Notes: generated from the sequence alone by a model not told the origin. DNA of 64,000 bases from an uncultured Desulfovibrio sp. (GCA_934546745.1 CAKTDV010000017.1:4587-68586), one strand, 5' to 3'; positions 10,539 through 18,225 are shown, counted from the stretch's first letter. Translations and numbers: made by a program.

Positions 10539-11989
10539 ACGCCGGGCCGCACGCCCTCCGGCCAGAAACCGGATCGCCTGCGGCCTTCGCCGTCCAGACG
10601 CCAGCCCAGCAGCCAACCCCCCAGCGACAGGGCAAAGCCCACGAAGAAGGGCGGCGTCGCGGTCAGCGGCGGCCAGTCCAGCGGCAGAATGGCAAACTGC
10701 GGGTGCGCCGTCAGGTACCAGAGCATACAGCCCGCAAAACCCGCCGTGCAGCTGCACCACGCCGCCAGACGGCTGCGCTTGCCAAAGCGCACCAGCGCCA
10801 CATAGCTGACCAGCACCGTGGAACCCACGATGCTCCAGCTTGTCGTGCAGAGCATGGCGATAATCTGCCCCTTGATCTGGGCGCAGCCGCCGCTCAGCAG
10901 CACGCAGAAGGCAATCCCCCCGAGCCACATGCCGCGGGAGGCCCTGCGCCCCGGCAAATCCTCGGCCATGGCCGCCACCGCGATATGGAAGATGGCCGTC
11001 GCCGTGGACAGGGACGCGGACACGATGGCCAGCACGAAGATCTGCAGGCCGGTTTCCGGCAGCAGCATCTTGACCAGCGCGGGCATCACCTCGTCCGGAG
11101 AACTCACGTCAGGCATGAAAAGACGCGCCAGGCAGGCCGCGTAGTACGCCCCGCCCACCAGCACGGTGAGTACCAGCATGGCCAGCGGCGTGATGCGGCT
11201 GACCTGCCGGGCGGACGTGAGGGCAAAATGCCGCTGGATCATCTGGGGCTGTGCCCAGACGGCCACGGACGTGACAATGACCAGCGAAATGATGAACCAG
11301 CCCTGACCGCCGTCCGCCAGCGAGACAAAACCGGCATTGGCCGCCGCCGTGGGGGCAAGGCCGGCCAGCTGGGCCATCCCCTCCAGCGGGCCGCCCACCT
11401 TGTTGAAGACCGCCACGACGAGCATACAGATGCCCGCCAGCATGACAAAGCCCTGCATGGCCTCGGTGTACAGCACACCGCGCAGGCCGCCCATGTAGAC
11501 GGCGGCGGCCACCAGCAGGGCCACGGCCCAGATGAGCAGCCAGACGGGCACGGGCATGATCTGGGCCAGCAGCAGCGCCGCCCCCTTGATGACGGCGGAG
11601 GCGTAGACACCCAGAAAGACGGCGAAAATCAGCGCCAGACACCGCCCCAGCAGGGGGCTGCGGTGGCCGTTGGCCAGCAGCTGCACGGGCGTGCGCGCCT
11701 GAAGGTTGCGCTGGCAGACGCGGGTGGGCCAGGCAAGATAGCGGTAGACGATCCACGTGCCCAGCCAGACGTTGCCCGCGGCCACCAGCAGCATCTGCAT
11801 ACCGTAGGTATAGGCCAGCCCGCCAAAACCCACCAGGGCCACGGCGGAAATATATGTGGCCACATAGGCAAAGGCCTGGATGGCGAAGCCCACGCGCCCG
11901 GAAGCCATGACGTCATGGCCGCTGCCCTTGCGGGAAAGCCAGATGAAAAGGGCGATGTACCCGACCCAGATGAGAATGTCCGCCAGCAT
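10535..11989 (-). CDS. Sodium:solute symporter (SSS family)
   Basis: 484 residues with 12-13 hydrophobic segments. This inner-membrane secondary transporter carries the SSS hallmarks YVATYISAVALVGFGGLAYTYGM near residue 40 and the MGGLRGVLYTEAMQGFVMLAG signature near residue 160. It resembles pantothenate and monocarboxylate carriers (PanF/MctP-like), so a monocarboxylate or similar organic acid is a reasonable guess, but the substrate is not fixed by sequence. The ATG follows immediately after the stop of a 39-codon gene (TAG then ATG with no gap), implying translational coupling. The C-terminus is trimmed to a short tail that meets the convergent methyltransferase gene. Confidence 0.88.
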   Translation of the reverse strand: MLADILIWVGYIALFIWLSRKGSGHDVMASGRVGFAIQAFAYVATYISAVALVGFGGLAYTYGMQMLLVAAGNVWLGTWIVYRYLAWPTRVCQRNLQARTPVQLLANGHRSPLLGRCLALIFAVFLGVYASAVIKGAALLLAQIMPVPVWLLIWAVALLVAAAVYMGGLRGVLYTEAMQGFVMLAGICMLVVAVFNKVGGPLEGMAQLAGLAPTAAANAGFVSLADGGQGWFIISLVIVTSVAVWAQPQMIQRHFALTSARQVSRITPLAMLVLTVLVGGAYYAACLARLFMPDVSSPDEVMPALVKMLLPETGLQIFVLAIVSASLSTATAIFHIAVAAMAEDLPGRRASRGMWLGGIAFCVLLSGGCAQIKGQIIAMLCTTSWSIVGSTVLVSYVALVRFGKRSRLAAWCSCTAGFAGCMLWYLTAHPQFAILPLDWPPLTATPPFFVGFALSLGGWLLGWRLDGEGRRRSGFWPEGVRPGV

Positions 11990-12109
11990 CTAGCGCCCCC
12001 TTCCCTGACGGGCAAGCTCGGTGAGCGAAAGAAGCAGCGCGGCCCCCAGCGAGATTACGGCCAGCAGCACAGGCCCGTCCGCCAGCCCCAGAACAGAAAA
12101 CAGCTCCAT
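11990..12109 (-). CDS. Small single-pass accessory protein of the SSS symporter
   Basis: 39 residues starting MELFSVLGLADGPVLLAVI, with one hydrophobic helix over residues 12-28 and a basic tail (ELARQGRGR). Short one-helix proteins encoded directly upstream of SSS monocarboxylate symporters are known as symporter small accessory proteins. Position, size and topology fit. Its stop codon abuts the symporter start codon without a spacer, so the two are almost certainly co-translated. A longer open frame reaches 12268, but the extra residues are Arg/Ser-rich and lack a ribosome site, whereas CTGGAG lies nine bases before the chosen ATG. Confidence 0.72.
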   Translation of the reverse strand: MELFSVLGLADGPVLLAVISLGAALLLSLTELARQGRGR

Positions 12110-12177
12110 AACGGCAACTCCAGAAAGGGCGCTGCCGGGGACGCGGGACGACGCCCGGCGCACGCGCCCGGAATCAC

Positions 12178-12227
12178 GCGGGCAAAGACCTTCCCGGATA
12201 CCGGATCCGATCCCGGCCTTTGCCCGC
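12178..12227. repeat. Inverted repeat between symporter pair and chemoreceptor gene
   Basis: A 10-bp inverted repeat (12178-12187 with 12218-12227) has a 30-base loop that includes a smaller CCGGATCCG-type hairpin. No T-run follows on either strand, so it is not a standard terminator. It may slow read-through from the chemoreceptor gene or be an RNA element ahead of the symporter pair. Confidence 0.35.
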
Positions 12228-12276
12228 AGTCTGCAATGGCTTCTAAACAGTTTGCCGCGGGGAGGCAAGGGGTTTG

Positions 12277-14376
12277 TCAGGCATTCTTTATACCCTCCAC
12301 CACGTCGTTGAGATGGCTGGCCTGGCGGGCCAGATCGGCGATGGCCTGCGAAGCCTCCCGCATGGCCCGCGACGTGCTGCCGGCGATAGTATTGATTTCC
12401 GTGACGGCGTCGTTGATTTTCTCACTGGTGGCGGACTGTTCCTCGCTCGCCGCGGCGATGGCCCGCACGTCTCCGGCGGACTCTTCGGCCATGGCCACGA
12501 TCCGCTCCAAAGCCTGCCCGGAACGGGAGGAAAGATCCGTGGCGCGGGAAATGCTCTCGGCGGCCGCGTTCACCTGACGGACGGATTTTTCCGTGCTGGC
12601 ATTGATGGCGTTGACGGCGCTGGCGACCTCGTTGGTGGACGCCATGGTCTTTTCAGCCAGCTTGCGCACCTCGTCGGCCACCACGGCGAAGCCGCGCCCG
12701 GCATCACCCGCGCGGGCGGCCTCGATGGCGGCGTTGAGGGCCAGCAGGTTGGTCTGATCGGCGATGTCGGAAATGACGCCCATAATCTGGGTGATGGAAC
12801 GGGCGTTGTCGCCAAGTGTGCCCATGTCCTGCCGGAGGATGTCGTAAATCCGCCGCACCTCCTCGATGGAGGCGACGACCTGCCGCACGATCCTCGCCCC
12901 CTCCCCGGCACAGTCGCGCATATCGCCGGACGCCTTGGCGGTAGTTCCGGCGTTGCGGGCCACGTCGAGAACGGCGGCGTTCATCTCGTTCATGGCCGTG
13001 GCGGTCTCCGTGGCGCGGACGGCCTGCTGTCCGGCGGCGCGGGAGGAGTCCTCCACCTGTTGCGCCAACCGCGTCGAGGCGTCGGAAATGACGCCCACGG
13101 ACGCGGCCAGCTGGTTGGCGGCATGGAGCATGCCCTCGCGCTGGGCGCTTTCAGCCCGGACGCGGGCCTCCTCGGCGGCGGCGACGGCCTTGTGGGCGAT
13201 CCCTGTCTGTTTGCGGGCCTCTTCCGCCTGTTCCCTGGATTCAGCGATAAAGTTTCTCAGACTGTCGAGCATGTGGGTCAGCGCCTGATGCAGGCGCGCA
13301 AATTCGCCAAAAAAGGCGTCGCCGCCCACGCGGGCCTCAAGATCGCCCCCGGCCACATCATCGGCGTACCGCACAAGAATATCCAGCGGACGGGCAATGG
13401 AACGCGCAAGCAGCGTCCCCAGAAGAACCATGACAAGCGTAATGCCCGCGACAACCAGCAGGATGGTTTTCAGGGCCTCGTTGGTGGAGGCGAAAATTTC
13501 GCTCTCGTCCTCCACAAAGATGAGCTTCCACCCGAAATCGGTGGCAATGGACGTGGCCATGCCGTCCACGCCGTCCAGATGGAAGTCGTGGGTGCCGTCG
13601 GGCTGGGCAAAGATATATTCGAGGATGGCGTGCCTGAAGTCCCTGCCGATGATCCTGCCTTCCAGTTCCGGCGTCTTGGGCGAACAGATGAGGCGGCCGT
13701 CCTTCTCGATGATGACAAAGCGCCCGGACGTATCCAGCCGGAAATCCCGGACAATGTCCCGCAGCCCGGCCAGCGATATGTCCACGCCCACCACGCCCAC
13801 CATCTCGCCGCCGGGCCCCTTGATGCGATGCGTCAGCGAGACCGCCGGAACATTCTGGATCGTCTGGTAGACGGCGCTCAGGGCGCTGCCTCCGGGGGAG
13901 GCGGCGCATTCCCGGTACCAGGAACGGGTGGACATGTCCGTTCCCGCGGGAACGACGGAATCCTGAAAGGAGGTGGCGTAGCTGCCGTCCCGGAATCCGG
14001 CGAACACTTCCAGAAACTGCCTGTGGGACGCCTGCATGTTCCGCAGGCGTTCGGCAACGGCGCGGGTTTCGGGCGGCAGATCCTCATGCCGGTAGCGTGT
14101 CTCCCGCGTGGACGTGCTGAACAGTGGGAATTTGCCCAGCCCGTTTCTGATGTCCATGTCGCTGGCCACGGCTTGGGCCGTATCCCGTCCCGTGCGGAGC
14201 ATCTGGGAAATATAGAGCCCGAACAGGTTCAGCTCCTGCTGCGATTTCGCGGTAAAATCCTGGACGGCGGTGGCCCGCATCTTCCAGACGGCAACCCCGG
14301 CCACCCCCCCGGCCATGATGAGCAGGGGAATGACAATGCCCAGCAGCACGCGAAGTTTGACGGATACGAATTTCAC
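12277..14376 (-). CDS. Methyl-accepting chemotaxis protein with periplasmic Cache-type sensor
   Basis: 699 residues. The N-terminal membrane helix (about 8-30) is followed by a large periplasmic region (about 31-345) that looks like a double-Cache ligand domain (WYRECAASPGG, VGVVGVDISLAGL, GRFVIIEKDGRLI). A second helix near 355-375 and a HAMP domain (ARPLDILVRYADDVAGGDLEARV) follow. The cytoplasmic signalling coiled coil has the highly conserved tip DQTNLLALNAAIEAARAG, where CheW and CheA bind. There is no C-terminal CheR-docking pentapeptide (it ends EGIKNA). The ligand is unknown; Cache receptors usually bind small organic acids or amino acids. A symmetric AT-rich operator-like site lies 75 bp upstream. 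Confidence 0.93.
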   Translation of the reverse strand: MKFVSVKLRVLLGIVIPLLIMAGGVAGVAVWKMRATAVQDFTAKSQQELNLFGLYISQMLRTGRDTAQAVASDMDIRNGLGKFPLFSTSTRETRYRHEDLPPETRAVAERLRNMQASHRQFLEVFAGFRDGSYATSFQDSVVPAGTDMSTRSWYRECAASPGGSALSAVYQTIQNVPAVSLTHRIKGPGGEMVGVVGVDISLAGLRDIVRDFRLDTSGRFVIIEKDGRLICSPKTPELEGRIIGRDFRHAILEYIFAQPDGTHDFHLDGVDGMATSIATDFGWKLIFVEDESEIFASTNEALKTILLVVAGITLVMVLLGTLLARSIARPLDILVRYADDVAGGDLEARVGGDAFFGEFARLHQALTHMLDSLRNFIAESREQAEEARKQTGIAHKAVAAAEEARVRAESAQREGMLHAANQLAASVGVISDASTRLAQQVEDSSRAAGQQAVRATETATAMNEMNAAVLDVARNAGTTAKASGDMRDCAGEGARIVRQVVASIEEVRRIYDILRQDMGTLGDNARSITQIMGVISDIADQTNLLALNAAIEAARAGDAGRGFAVVADEVRKLAEKTMASTNEVASAVNAINASTEKSVRQVNAAAESISRATDLSSRSGQALERIVAMAEESAGDVRAIAAASEEQSATSEKINDAVTEINTIAGSTSRAMREASQAIADLARQASHLNDVVEGIKNA

Positions 14377-14450
14377 GGAACAATCCTCCCTCTTTCCAGT
14401 TGGCAGGCGCGCGCCGCCCCCGCTGGAAGCGGGCGCCCCAAAGTGCTTGT

Positions 14451-14471
14451 TATACGATATAGAATCGTATA
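14451..14471. promoter_or_regulatory. 21-bp palindrome upstream of the chemoreceptor gene
   Basis: TATACGAT and its exact complement ATCGTATA are separated by five bases, in an otherwise GC-rich region. On the minus strand it overlaps TATAAC, a likely -10 element. It could be a repressor site over the chemoreceptor promoter. Confidence 0.5.
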
Positions 14472-14479
14472 TGTTTTTT

Positions 14480-14539
14480 TAAGGGAAGACAAGACGAAAG
14501 CGCCCTGTTCCCACACAGGATGGGAGCAGGGCGCTTTCG
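14480..14539 (-). terminator. Strong rho-independent terminator
   Basis: A 19-bp stem (14495-14513 with 14521-14539) has a single G-T wobble and a seven-base loop, and is followed on the minus strand by the T-rich TCTTGTCTTCCCTT. It lies 113 bp past the stop of the small helical gene and insulates the chemoreceptor promoter from the operon upstream. Confidence 0.8.
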
Positions 14540-14651
14540 GTGTTGCGGCGTTGCGCCGCGCTGTCCCGGAGAGTCCGCCCTTCACGCGAGAAAGGAAGAA
14601 CGTGAAGGACGGGAGGGCTCCGGAAGGAAAGGGGGTTTCACATCATGGCGA

Positions 14652-14975
14652 TCAGAAACCCATCCGGACGCATTTGTGATAGGCTGTCAGACGCTTCTGC
14701 TGACGGTGCGTATGCTGCAGGCTGGCCCGCGCGGTCTCGCAGGCATCGCGGGCTATACGCATGATGCCTTTCTGAAGTTCGGACAGTTCGCTGAGTTTGT
14801 TTCTGTAGAGTGCTACGGGCACGTCCATGCGCAGGTTCCAGGCGTCCCGCGTCATCTGGACGCGCTGCTCATAGAGTTCCCCGGCAAGATCGTAGTTCCC
14901 CGCGGTAAGGGCGCGTTCCTCTCCGCGCGCGGTTTCGAGCGCGCGATCCAACAATTCCAGAGCCTGAGCCGTCAT
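14652..14975 (-). CDS. Small helical protein, possible FliT-like flagellar chaperone
   Basis: 107 residues from the ATG at 14975, which has GGAGGG upstream. A longer frame extends back into the preceding gene and is not used. The protein is almost entirely charged amphipathic helix (ALELLDRALETARGEERAL, LYEQRVQMTRDAWNL) and ends in a basic RQQKRLTAYHKCVRMGF. The size, helical content and position behind a sigma-54-like promoter recall flagellar export chaperones of the FliT kind, but no diagnostic motif is visible. It starts 14 bp after the stop of the upstream gene and is presumably co-transcribed with it. Confidence 0.6.
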   Translation of the reverse strand: MTAQALELLDRALETARGEERALTAGNYDLAGELYEQRVQMTRDAWNLRMDVPVALYRNKLSELSELQKGIMRIARDACETARASLQHTHRQQKRLTAYHKCVRMGF

Positions 14976-14989
14976 GACAACACCCTCCC

Positions 14990-15592
14990 CTACTTTGCGC
15001 CGGCGGCCAGTTCCGCATGCAATTCCTGACAGATGCCCTGCCATTCCTCGCACAGGGCCTGAAAATCGTATTCCAGCATGTCGGCCAGCAGAATCCAGTC
15101 CTCATTGCCGAGAACGTCCGTCATTTCGGAGAGCATGTCGGAAAGTTTTTCCGTCTTCGCCTTGTAGCCTTCGGGAAGCTTCCGCGCATGTTCCTTGCAC
15201 AGCACGTCCACCATGTTGAGGAAGTCACGCGTCACGTCCAGCAAATCCTGAAAGAGCTCCAGCGCCTCACTGTCCGACGCCTCGCGGAAGAGCCGGGCGA
15301 CCTCACGGGAGGCCTCCGCCATCATACGGGCAACCTTTTCCATCTCTCCGGCAATGTCCGTAGCCATCTGGCTTGCGGGCACGGAACGCACCTCCACGGA
15401 CTCGAAGGACGCGCTGTCCATGTCTTCCGCCTGATGGGGGTAGATTTCGGAAAAAGGTTCGCCGTTTACCAGCACATCCGTAATGACGCGGTCTTTCATC
15501 TCCTCGGAATCAAGAATCATTTTCAGGATTTCTTCCAGATTCGCGAAGTCGGAAACGGGCCTGTCGCAGGCGCGACCGTCAACAACTATCAT
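14990..15592 (-). CDS. Conserved helical protein of unknown function
   Basis: 200 residues from the ATG at 15592, with GGGGAGGAAGC directly upstream. Residues 1-60 look like a small alpha/beta domain (MIVVDGRACDRPVSDFANL, ITDVLVNGEPFSEIYPHQ). The rest is acidic helix, probably coiled coil, with GEMEKVARMMAEASREVA and EKLSDMLSEMTDVLGNEDW. No signal peptide or membrane segment. It is the first gene of a two-gene unit, and a sigma-54-type promoter lies 100 bp upstream. That suggests a link to flagella or another sigma-54 regulon; the chemoreceptor next door agrees with this. I do not recognise the family. Confidence 0.75.
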   Translation of the reverse strand: MIVVDGRACDRPVSDFANLEEILKMILDSEEMKDRVITDVLVNGEPFSEIYPHQAEDMDSASFESVEVRSVPASQMATDIAGEMEKVARMMAEASREVARLFREASDSEALELFQDLLDVTRDFLNMVDVLCKEHARKLPEGYKAKTEKLSDMLSEMTDVLGNEDWILLADMLEYDFQALCEEWQGICQELHAELAAGAK

Positions 15593-15692
15593 GCTTCCTC
15601 CCCTGCCCTCCGGCAACGCCGTGCGGCACGTGTTTTTCTGCTTTGGACGGGCGGCTGTTTTTTCCGCGCCGCGGGATTGTTTCCCCCAAATA

Positions 15693-15708
15693 TGCAAATC
15701 CCGTTCCA
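15693..15708 (-). promoter_or_regulatory. Sigma-54-type promoter
   Basis: On the minus strand the site reads TGGAACGGGATTTGCA. It matches the -24/-12 consensus TGGCACR-N4-TTGCW with one substitution and has the required GG to GC spacing. It lies 100 bp before the start of the helical gene, inside a 188-bp intergenic region. Confidence 0.6.
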
Positions 15709-15780
15709 GAAAAACACCGTCAGGAAATGGACGCGGCAGGCCTTTCCGATCCGGCTCTGGCCCGCCCAGGCCGGGAAGGT

Positions 15781-16827
15781 TCAGCCGCCAATGCCGACCA
15801 TATGCCTGTCGGCCACAGCCGTGCCCCGTCGGGCGGCCAGCAGTTCCGCGCCCACAGGTTTGCGGCGGCAGGCCTCGCCGATGACCCGCGCGATGCGGAC
15901 ATCGTCCGTGCCCGGCGTGCGCAGCAGCTCCCGCAGAGGGTATTCCGTATCGGCAAAAAGACAGGCGCGCACGTTGCCGTCGCTGGTCAGACGCAAGCGG
16001 TTGCAAGCGGCGCAGAAATGGTTGCTCAGCGGCGAGATGACCCCCAGGCGACCCCTGCCACCCACCACGCGAAACATGCGCGCCGGGCCGCTGGTCTCGC
16101 CGCCTGCGCCGTCGGCCTCCAGCCGCGCAAGACGCCCGGCTTCCGCGAGAATCTCGCCAGCGGGCCAGAACTGCCTCTCATCCCAGCGAGTACCGCTGCC
16201 CATGGGCATGAATTCAATAAAGCGGACATCCACAGGCAGGGTGCGCGCCGCGTGGACAAAATCGTCCAGCTGGCCGTCGTTGACGCCGCGCAGGGCCACG
16301 GCGTTGATTTTCACCCGGAGGCCCGCCCCCAGCAGGCCGTCCACCGCCTCCAGCACGGCGGGCAGGAGATCGCGCCCCGTCACGCGGGCAAAGGTGGCCC
16401 GATCAAAGCTGTCCAGCGAGATGTTGACCACGTTCACGCCCGCGCGGCGCAGCAGGGGTATGTGCGGCCCGATGAGGGTGGCGTTGGTCGTCAGGCGCAG
16501 ATCCAGATCTCCGTGCCTTTTGTGCAGCAGGGCCAGAAAGCCGTCAAACCCCTTGCGCGCGAAGGGCTCGCCGCCGGTGAGGCGCACCTTGCGCACGCCC
16601 ATGCCGTGCGCGATGCGCACCACGCGGGCCATTTCCTCATAGCGCAGAATATGATCGTGCGGAATGAAGGCGCGCGGCTCCACGCTGCGGCAGTAGAGGC
16701 AGCGGAGATTGCAGCGATCCGTCACGGAGAGCCGCAGATACCGCACGCTGCGCCCGTAGGCGTCGCGCAACGGATCCGCCGGCGCGGTGTTGCCAAGAGA
16801 AGAGAATGGATTTACAGAAGTCGCCAT
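15781..16827 (-). CDS. moaA: GTP 3',8-cyclase MoaA
   Basis: 348 residues from ATG 16827. This radical-SAM enzyme performs the first step of molybdenum/tungsten cofactor synthesis, rearranging GTP to 3',8-cyclo-GTP. The N-terminal cluster ligands CNLRCLYC are Cys39, Cys43 and Cys46. The SAM-binding LTGGEP follows. The second C-terminal [4Fe-4S] site is in FCAACNRLRLTSDGNVRACL-type sequence near residues 270-290. The essential C-terminal Gly-Gly (MVGIGG) is intact. A longer frame to 16854 has no ribosome site. Molybdo- and tungsto-enzymes such as formate dehydrogenase are expected in this kind of organism. No Moco riboswitch is evident upstream. Confidence 0.96.
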   Translation of the reverse strand: MATSVNPFSSLGNTAPADPLRDAYGRSVRYLRLSVTDRCNLRCLYCRSVEPRAFIPHDHILRYEEMARVVRIAHGMGVRKVRLTGGEPFARKGFDGFLALLHKRHGDLDLRLTTNATLIGPHIPLLRRAGVNVVNISLDSFDRATFARVTGRDLLPAVLEAVDGLLGAGLRVKINAVALRGVNDGQLDDFVHAARTLPVDVRFIEFMPMGSGTRWDERQFWPAGEILAEAGRLARLEADGAGGETSGPARMFRVVGGRGRLGVISPLSNHFCAACNRLRLTSDGNVRACLFADTEYPLRELLRTPGTDDVRIARVIGEACRRKPVGAELLAARRGTAVADRHMVGIGG

Positions 16828-16900
16828 GGTTGTTCCCGTCCGCTGTCGCCCCATCCGCTGCCGGCGGCCAGCGCTGCCCGCCTTGCCGTGCGGCGTCCCT

Positions 16901-16940
16901 CTCCCTGAAGGGGAGGTTTCAGACCACCAAGGAAGTCTTG
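16901..16940 (+). promoter_or_regulatory. Repeated leader motif, copy A
   Basis: Contains GAGGTTTCAGACCA at 16913-16926, exactly 15 bases before the ATG at 16941. It is preceded by a small GC hairpin (16901-16905 with 16911-16915), and AAGGA follows as the ribosome site. The same 14-mer at the same distance occurs at 18198 and 62027. Confidence 0.65.
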
Positions 16941-17219
16941 ATGAAGTACCTGTTTGCCTGTTCAGCCGTGGCCGCCTGTCTGTGCCTTCCCGCCATACCC
17001 CATGCCTGGGACGGTTTCGACGCCGCTACGACGGATCTCGTGGAAGTCACGCCCGACGCCCCACCCTCTGTGGGCGCCGCCGTGGAGGTTCGGGATTACG
17101 CCACGGACACGGTGCAGACCTGCCTTGTGGAAAACGTGACCCGCAATGCCCGCACACTGGAACTGGCCGTCCTCGCACCAGACGGAGAACGGCGGACGCT
17201 GGTCATGGAGGGACGTTAG
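16941..17219 (+). CDS. Small exported protein, DUF5334-like
   Basis: 92 residues. An N-terminal signal peptide (MKYLFACSAVAACLCLPAIP, predicted cut after HA) is followed by a compact domain beginning AWDGFDAATTDLVEV and containing VEVRDYATDTVQTCLVENV and RRTLVMEGR. I recognise this pattern as the DUF5334-type family, found in epsilon-proteobacteria and Desulfovibrio. Its function is unknown. It is probably periplasmic. The start is fixed by AAGGA eight bases upstream, inside the repeated leader. A longer open frame through the leader is an artefact of that repeat. It is divergent from moaA and has no obvious operon partner. Confidence 0.75.
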   Translation: MKYLFACSAVAACLCLPAIPHAWDGFDAATTDLVEVTPDAPPSVGAAVEVRDYATDTVQTCLVENVTRNARTLELAVLAPDGERRTLVMEGR

Positions 17220-17270
17220 CATACTCGGCGACAAAAGGGAACGCCCCGCCCCCCTTTTCTCCGGCCTGTG

Positions 17271-17302
17271 AAAAAAACGCTCCGCGACAGGCATCGCGGA
17301 GC
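17271..17302 (-). terminator. Rho-independent terminator
   Basis: A perfect 9-bp stem (17279-17287 with 17294-17302) and a six-base loop, followed on the minus strand by seven T. It terminates the gene that ends at 17328 and also separates it from the convergent DUF5334-like gene. Confidence 0.82.
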
Positions 17303-17327
17303 GGGAGAACGGAAACGCGGACGGCCG

Positions 17328-17891
17328 TCAGGCGTTGCCGTCGCGATCATAGCCGGGCAGCAGGACGCTGGCGGCCTGGCTCTGCCCCTGCCCCTTGGGG
17401 CACTGACGCTGCAGGTGGCAGATTTCACACCCTCCCCGGAAGGGGAAATGCGTCACCACGGCAAAGCGGCGATCGAGCGTCGCCGCACCTTCCTTATAAT
17501 GGAGACCCAATTCGTCCAGCGCGGCCTTCAGCGCCTCGGTAGGCCGGGGCGCCGGGGCGCAGCCCGCGTCCTCCACCTGCGGCAGCAGCTCGCGCACGGC
17601 CGCCATGCAGAGGAACTGGGCAAGATTGTTCTCCTGCCAGCCGTCGGACGGCGATTTTTCCCACGCCTCGTCCGCCTGCCGTTCCACCTCTTCAGGGAGC
17701 CAGACGGCAAGATAGGAAATGGCGCCGGTCGTTATTTCCCGCGCCTCGAGCAGGGGCAGCCATTCTCCCCACCGTTTGATGAGGCGCTCCAGCGTCGCGC
17801 CGCCCAGACGGCTTTCCTGGCTCATGACCATAAAGCCTTCCATATCGAAATAAGGCACAACCTCATGTTTGGTAATGCGGGTTTCGCTCAC
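17328..17891 (-). CDS. Conserved protein with C-terminal cysteine cluster
   Basis: 187 residues, no signal peptide or membrane segment. The first 110 residues are mostly helical and acidic (LIKRWGEWLPLLEAREI, LPEEVERQADEAWEKSP). The C-terminal part carries CEICHLQRQCPKG (a C-x2-C-x5-C arrangement near residues 156-165), which could hold a metal ion or an iron-sulfur cluster. A further cysteine near residue 115 may contribute. I do not recognise the family. It is a single-gene unit with its own terminator. The upstream 334 bp hold a promoter-like repeat and leader reading in the opposite direction. Confidence 0.72.
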   Translation of the reverse strand: MSETRITKHEVVPYFDMEGFMVMSQESRLGGATLERLIKRWGEWLPLLEAREITTGAISYLAVWLPEEVERQADEAWEKSPSDGWQENNLAQFLCMAAVRELLPQVEDAGCAPAPRPTEALKAALDELGLHYKEGAATLDRRFAVVTHFPFRGGCEICHLQRQCPKGQGQSQAASVLLPGYDRDGNA

Positions 17892-18080
17892 GCTCGTCTC
17901 CTTATTCGGCGTCCTGCTCCGGCCCCCGCCCCGTTTCCGGCCTTCATGGCCCTCATGGAGCTGTCCGGCGGGCCGGATGCTGTGCCGGATATTGTAGCCG
18001 CGCCCGCGTCCACGTCAAGAGCGCAGGGGGAACGGGGGCAGACGGGGGCGGTTGCCCCCCCAGCGCGGGCACAGCGGGAA

Positions 18081-18120
18081 TTTTGCCTTTCCGCCGTTTG
18101 TGTGCTAACAGGCAGCACGG
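18081..18120 (+). promoter_or_regulatory. Promoter-like repeated block, copy 1
   Basis: TTGCCT (18083-18088), a 17-base spacer and TAACAG (18106-18111). The surrounding 40 bases match the complement of 62123-62162 at 34 of 40 positions by my count. It probably drives the gene at 18226 and the miaB operon. Confidence 0.55.
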
Positions 18121-18176
18121 CGGCAGGAAATGCCGCGTCAGCCCGCGGCCCGTCTTCCCGGTACGTGGCTCGGGAG

Positions 18177-18225
18177 CCGCCCACGCTGGCGGGAACAGAG
18201 GTTTCAGACCATAAAGGACTTTTTC
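18177..18225 (+). promoter_or_regulatory. Repeated leader motif, copy B
   Basis: A GC hairpin (18177-18181 with 18188-18192) precedes GAGGTTTCAGACCA at 18198-18211, again exactly 15 bases before an ATG (18226). AAAGGA within it serves as the ribosome site. Confidence 0.65.

Noticed and set aside
12178..12227. Hairpin as a rho-independent terminator of the chemoreceptor gene
   Set aside because: No T-run on either strand; kept only as a low-confidence inverted repeat.
10703..12577. 624-codon plus-strand frame
   Set aside because: Mirror of the SSS symporter and accessory gene; composition dominated by His, Gln, Arg and Gly.
12274..14679. 801-codon plus-strand frame
   Set aside because: Mirror of the chemoreceptor gene, which has complete, ordered MCP domains.
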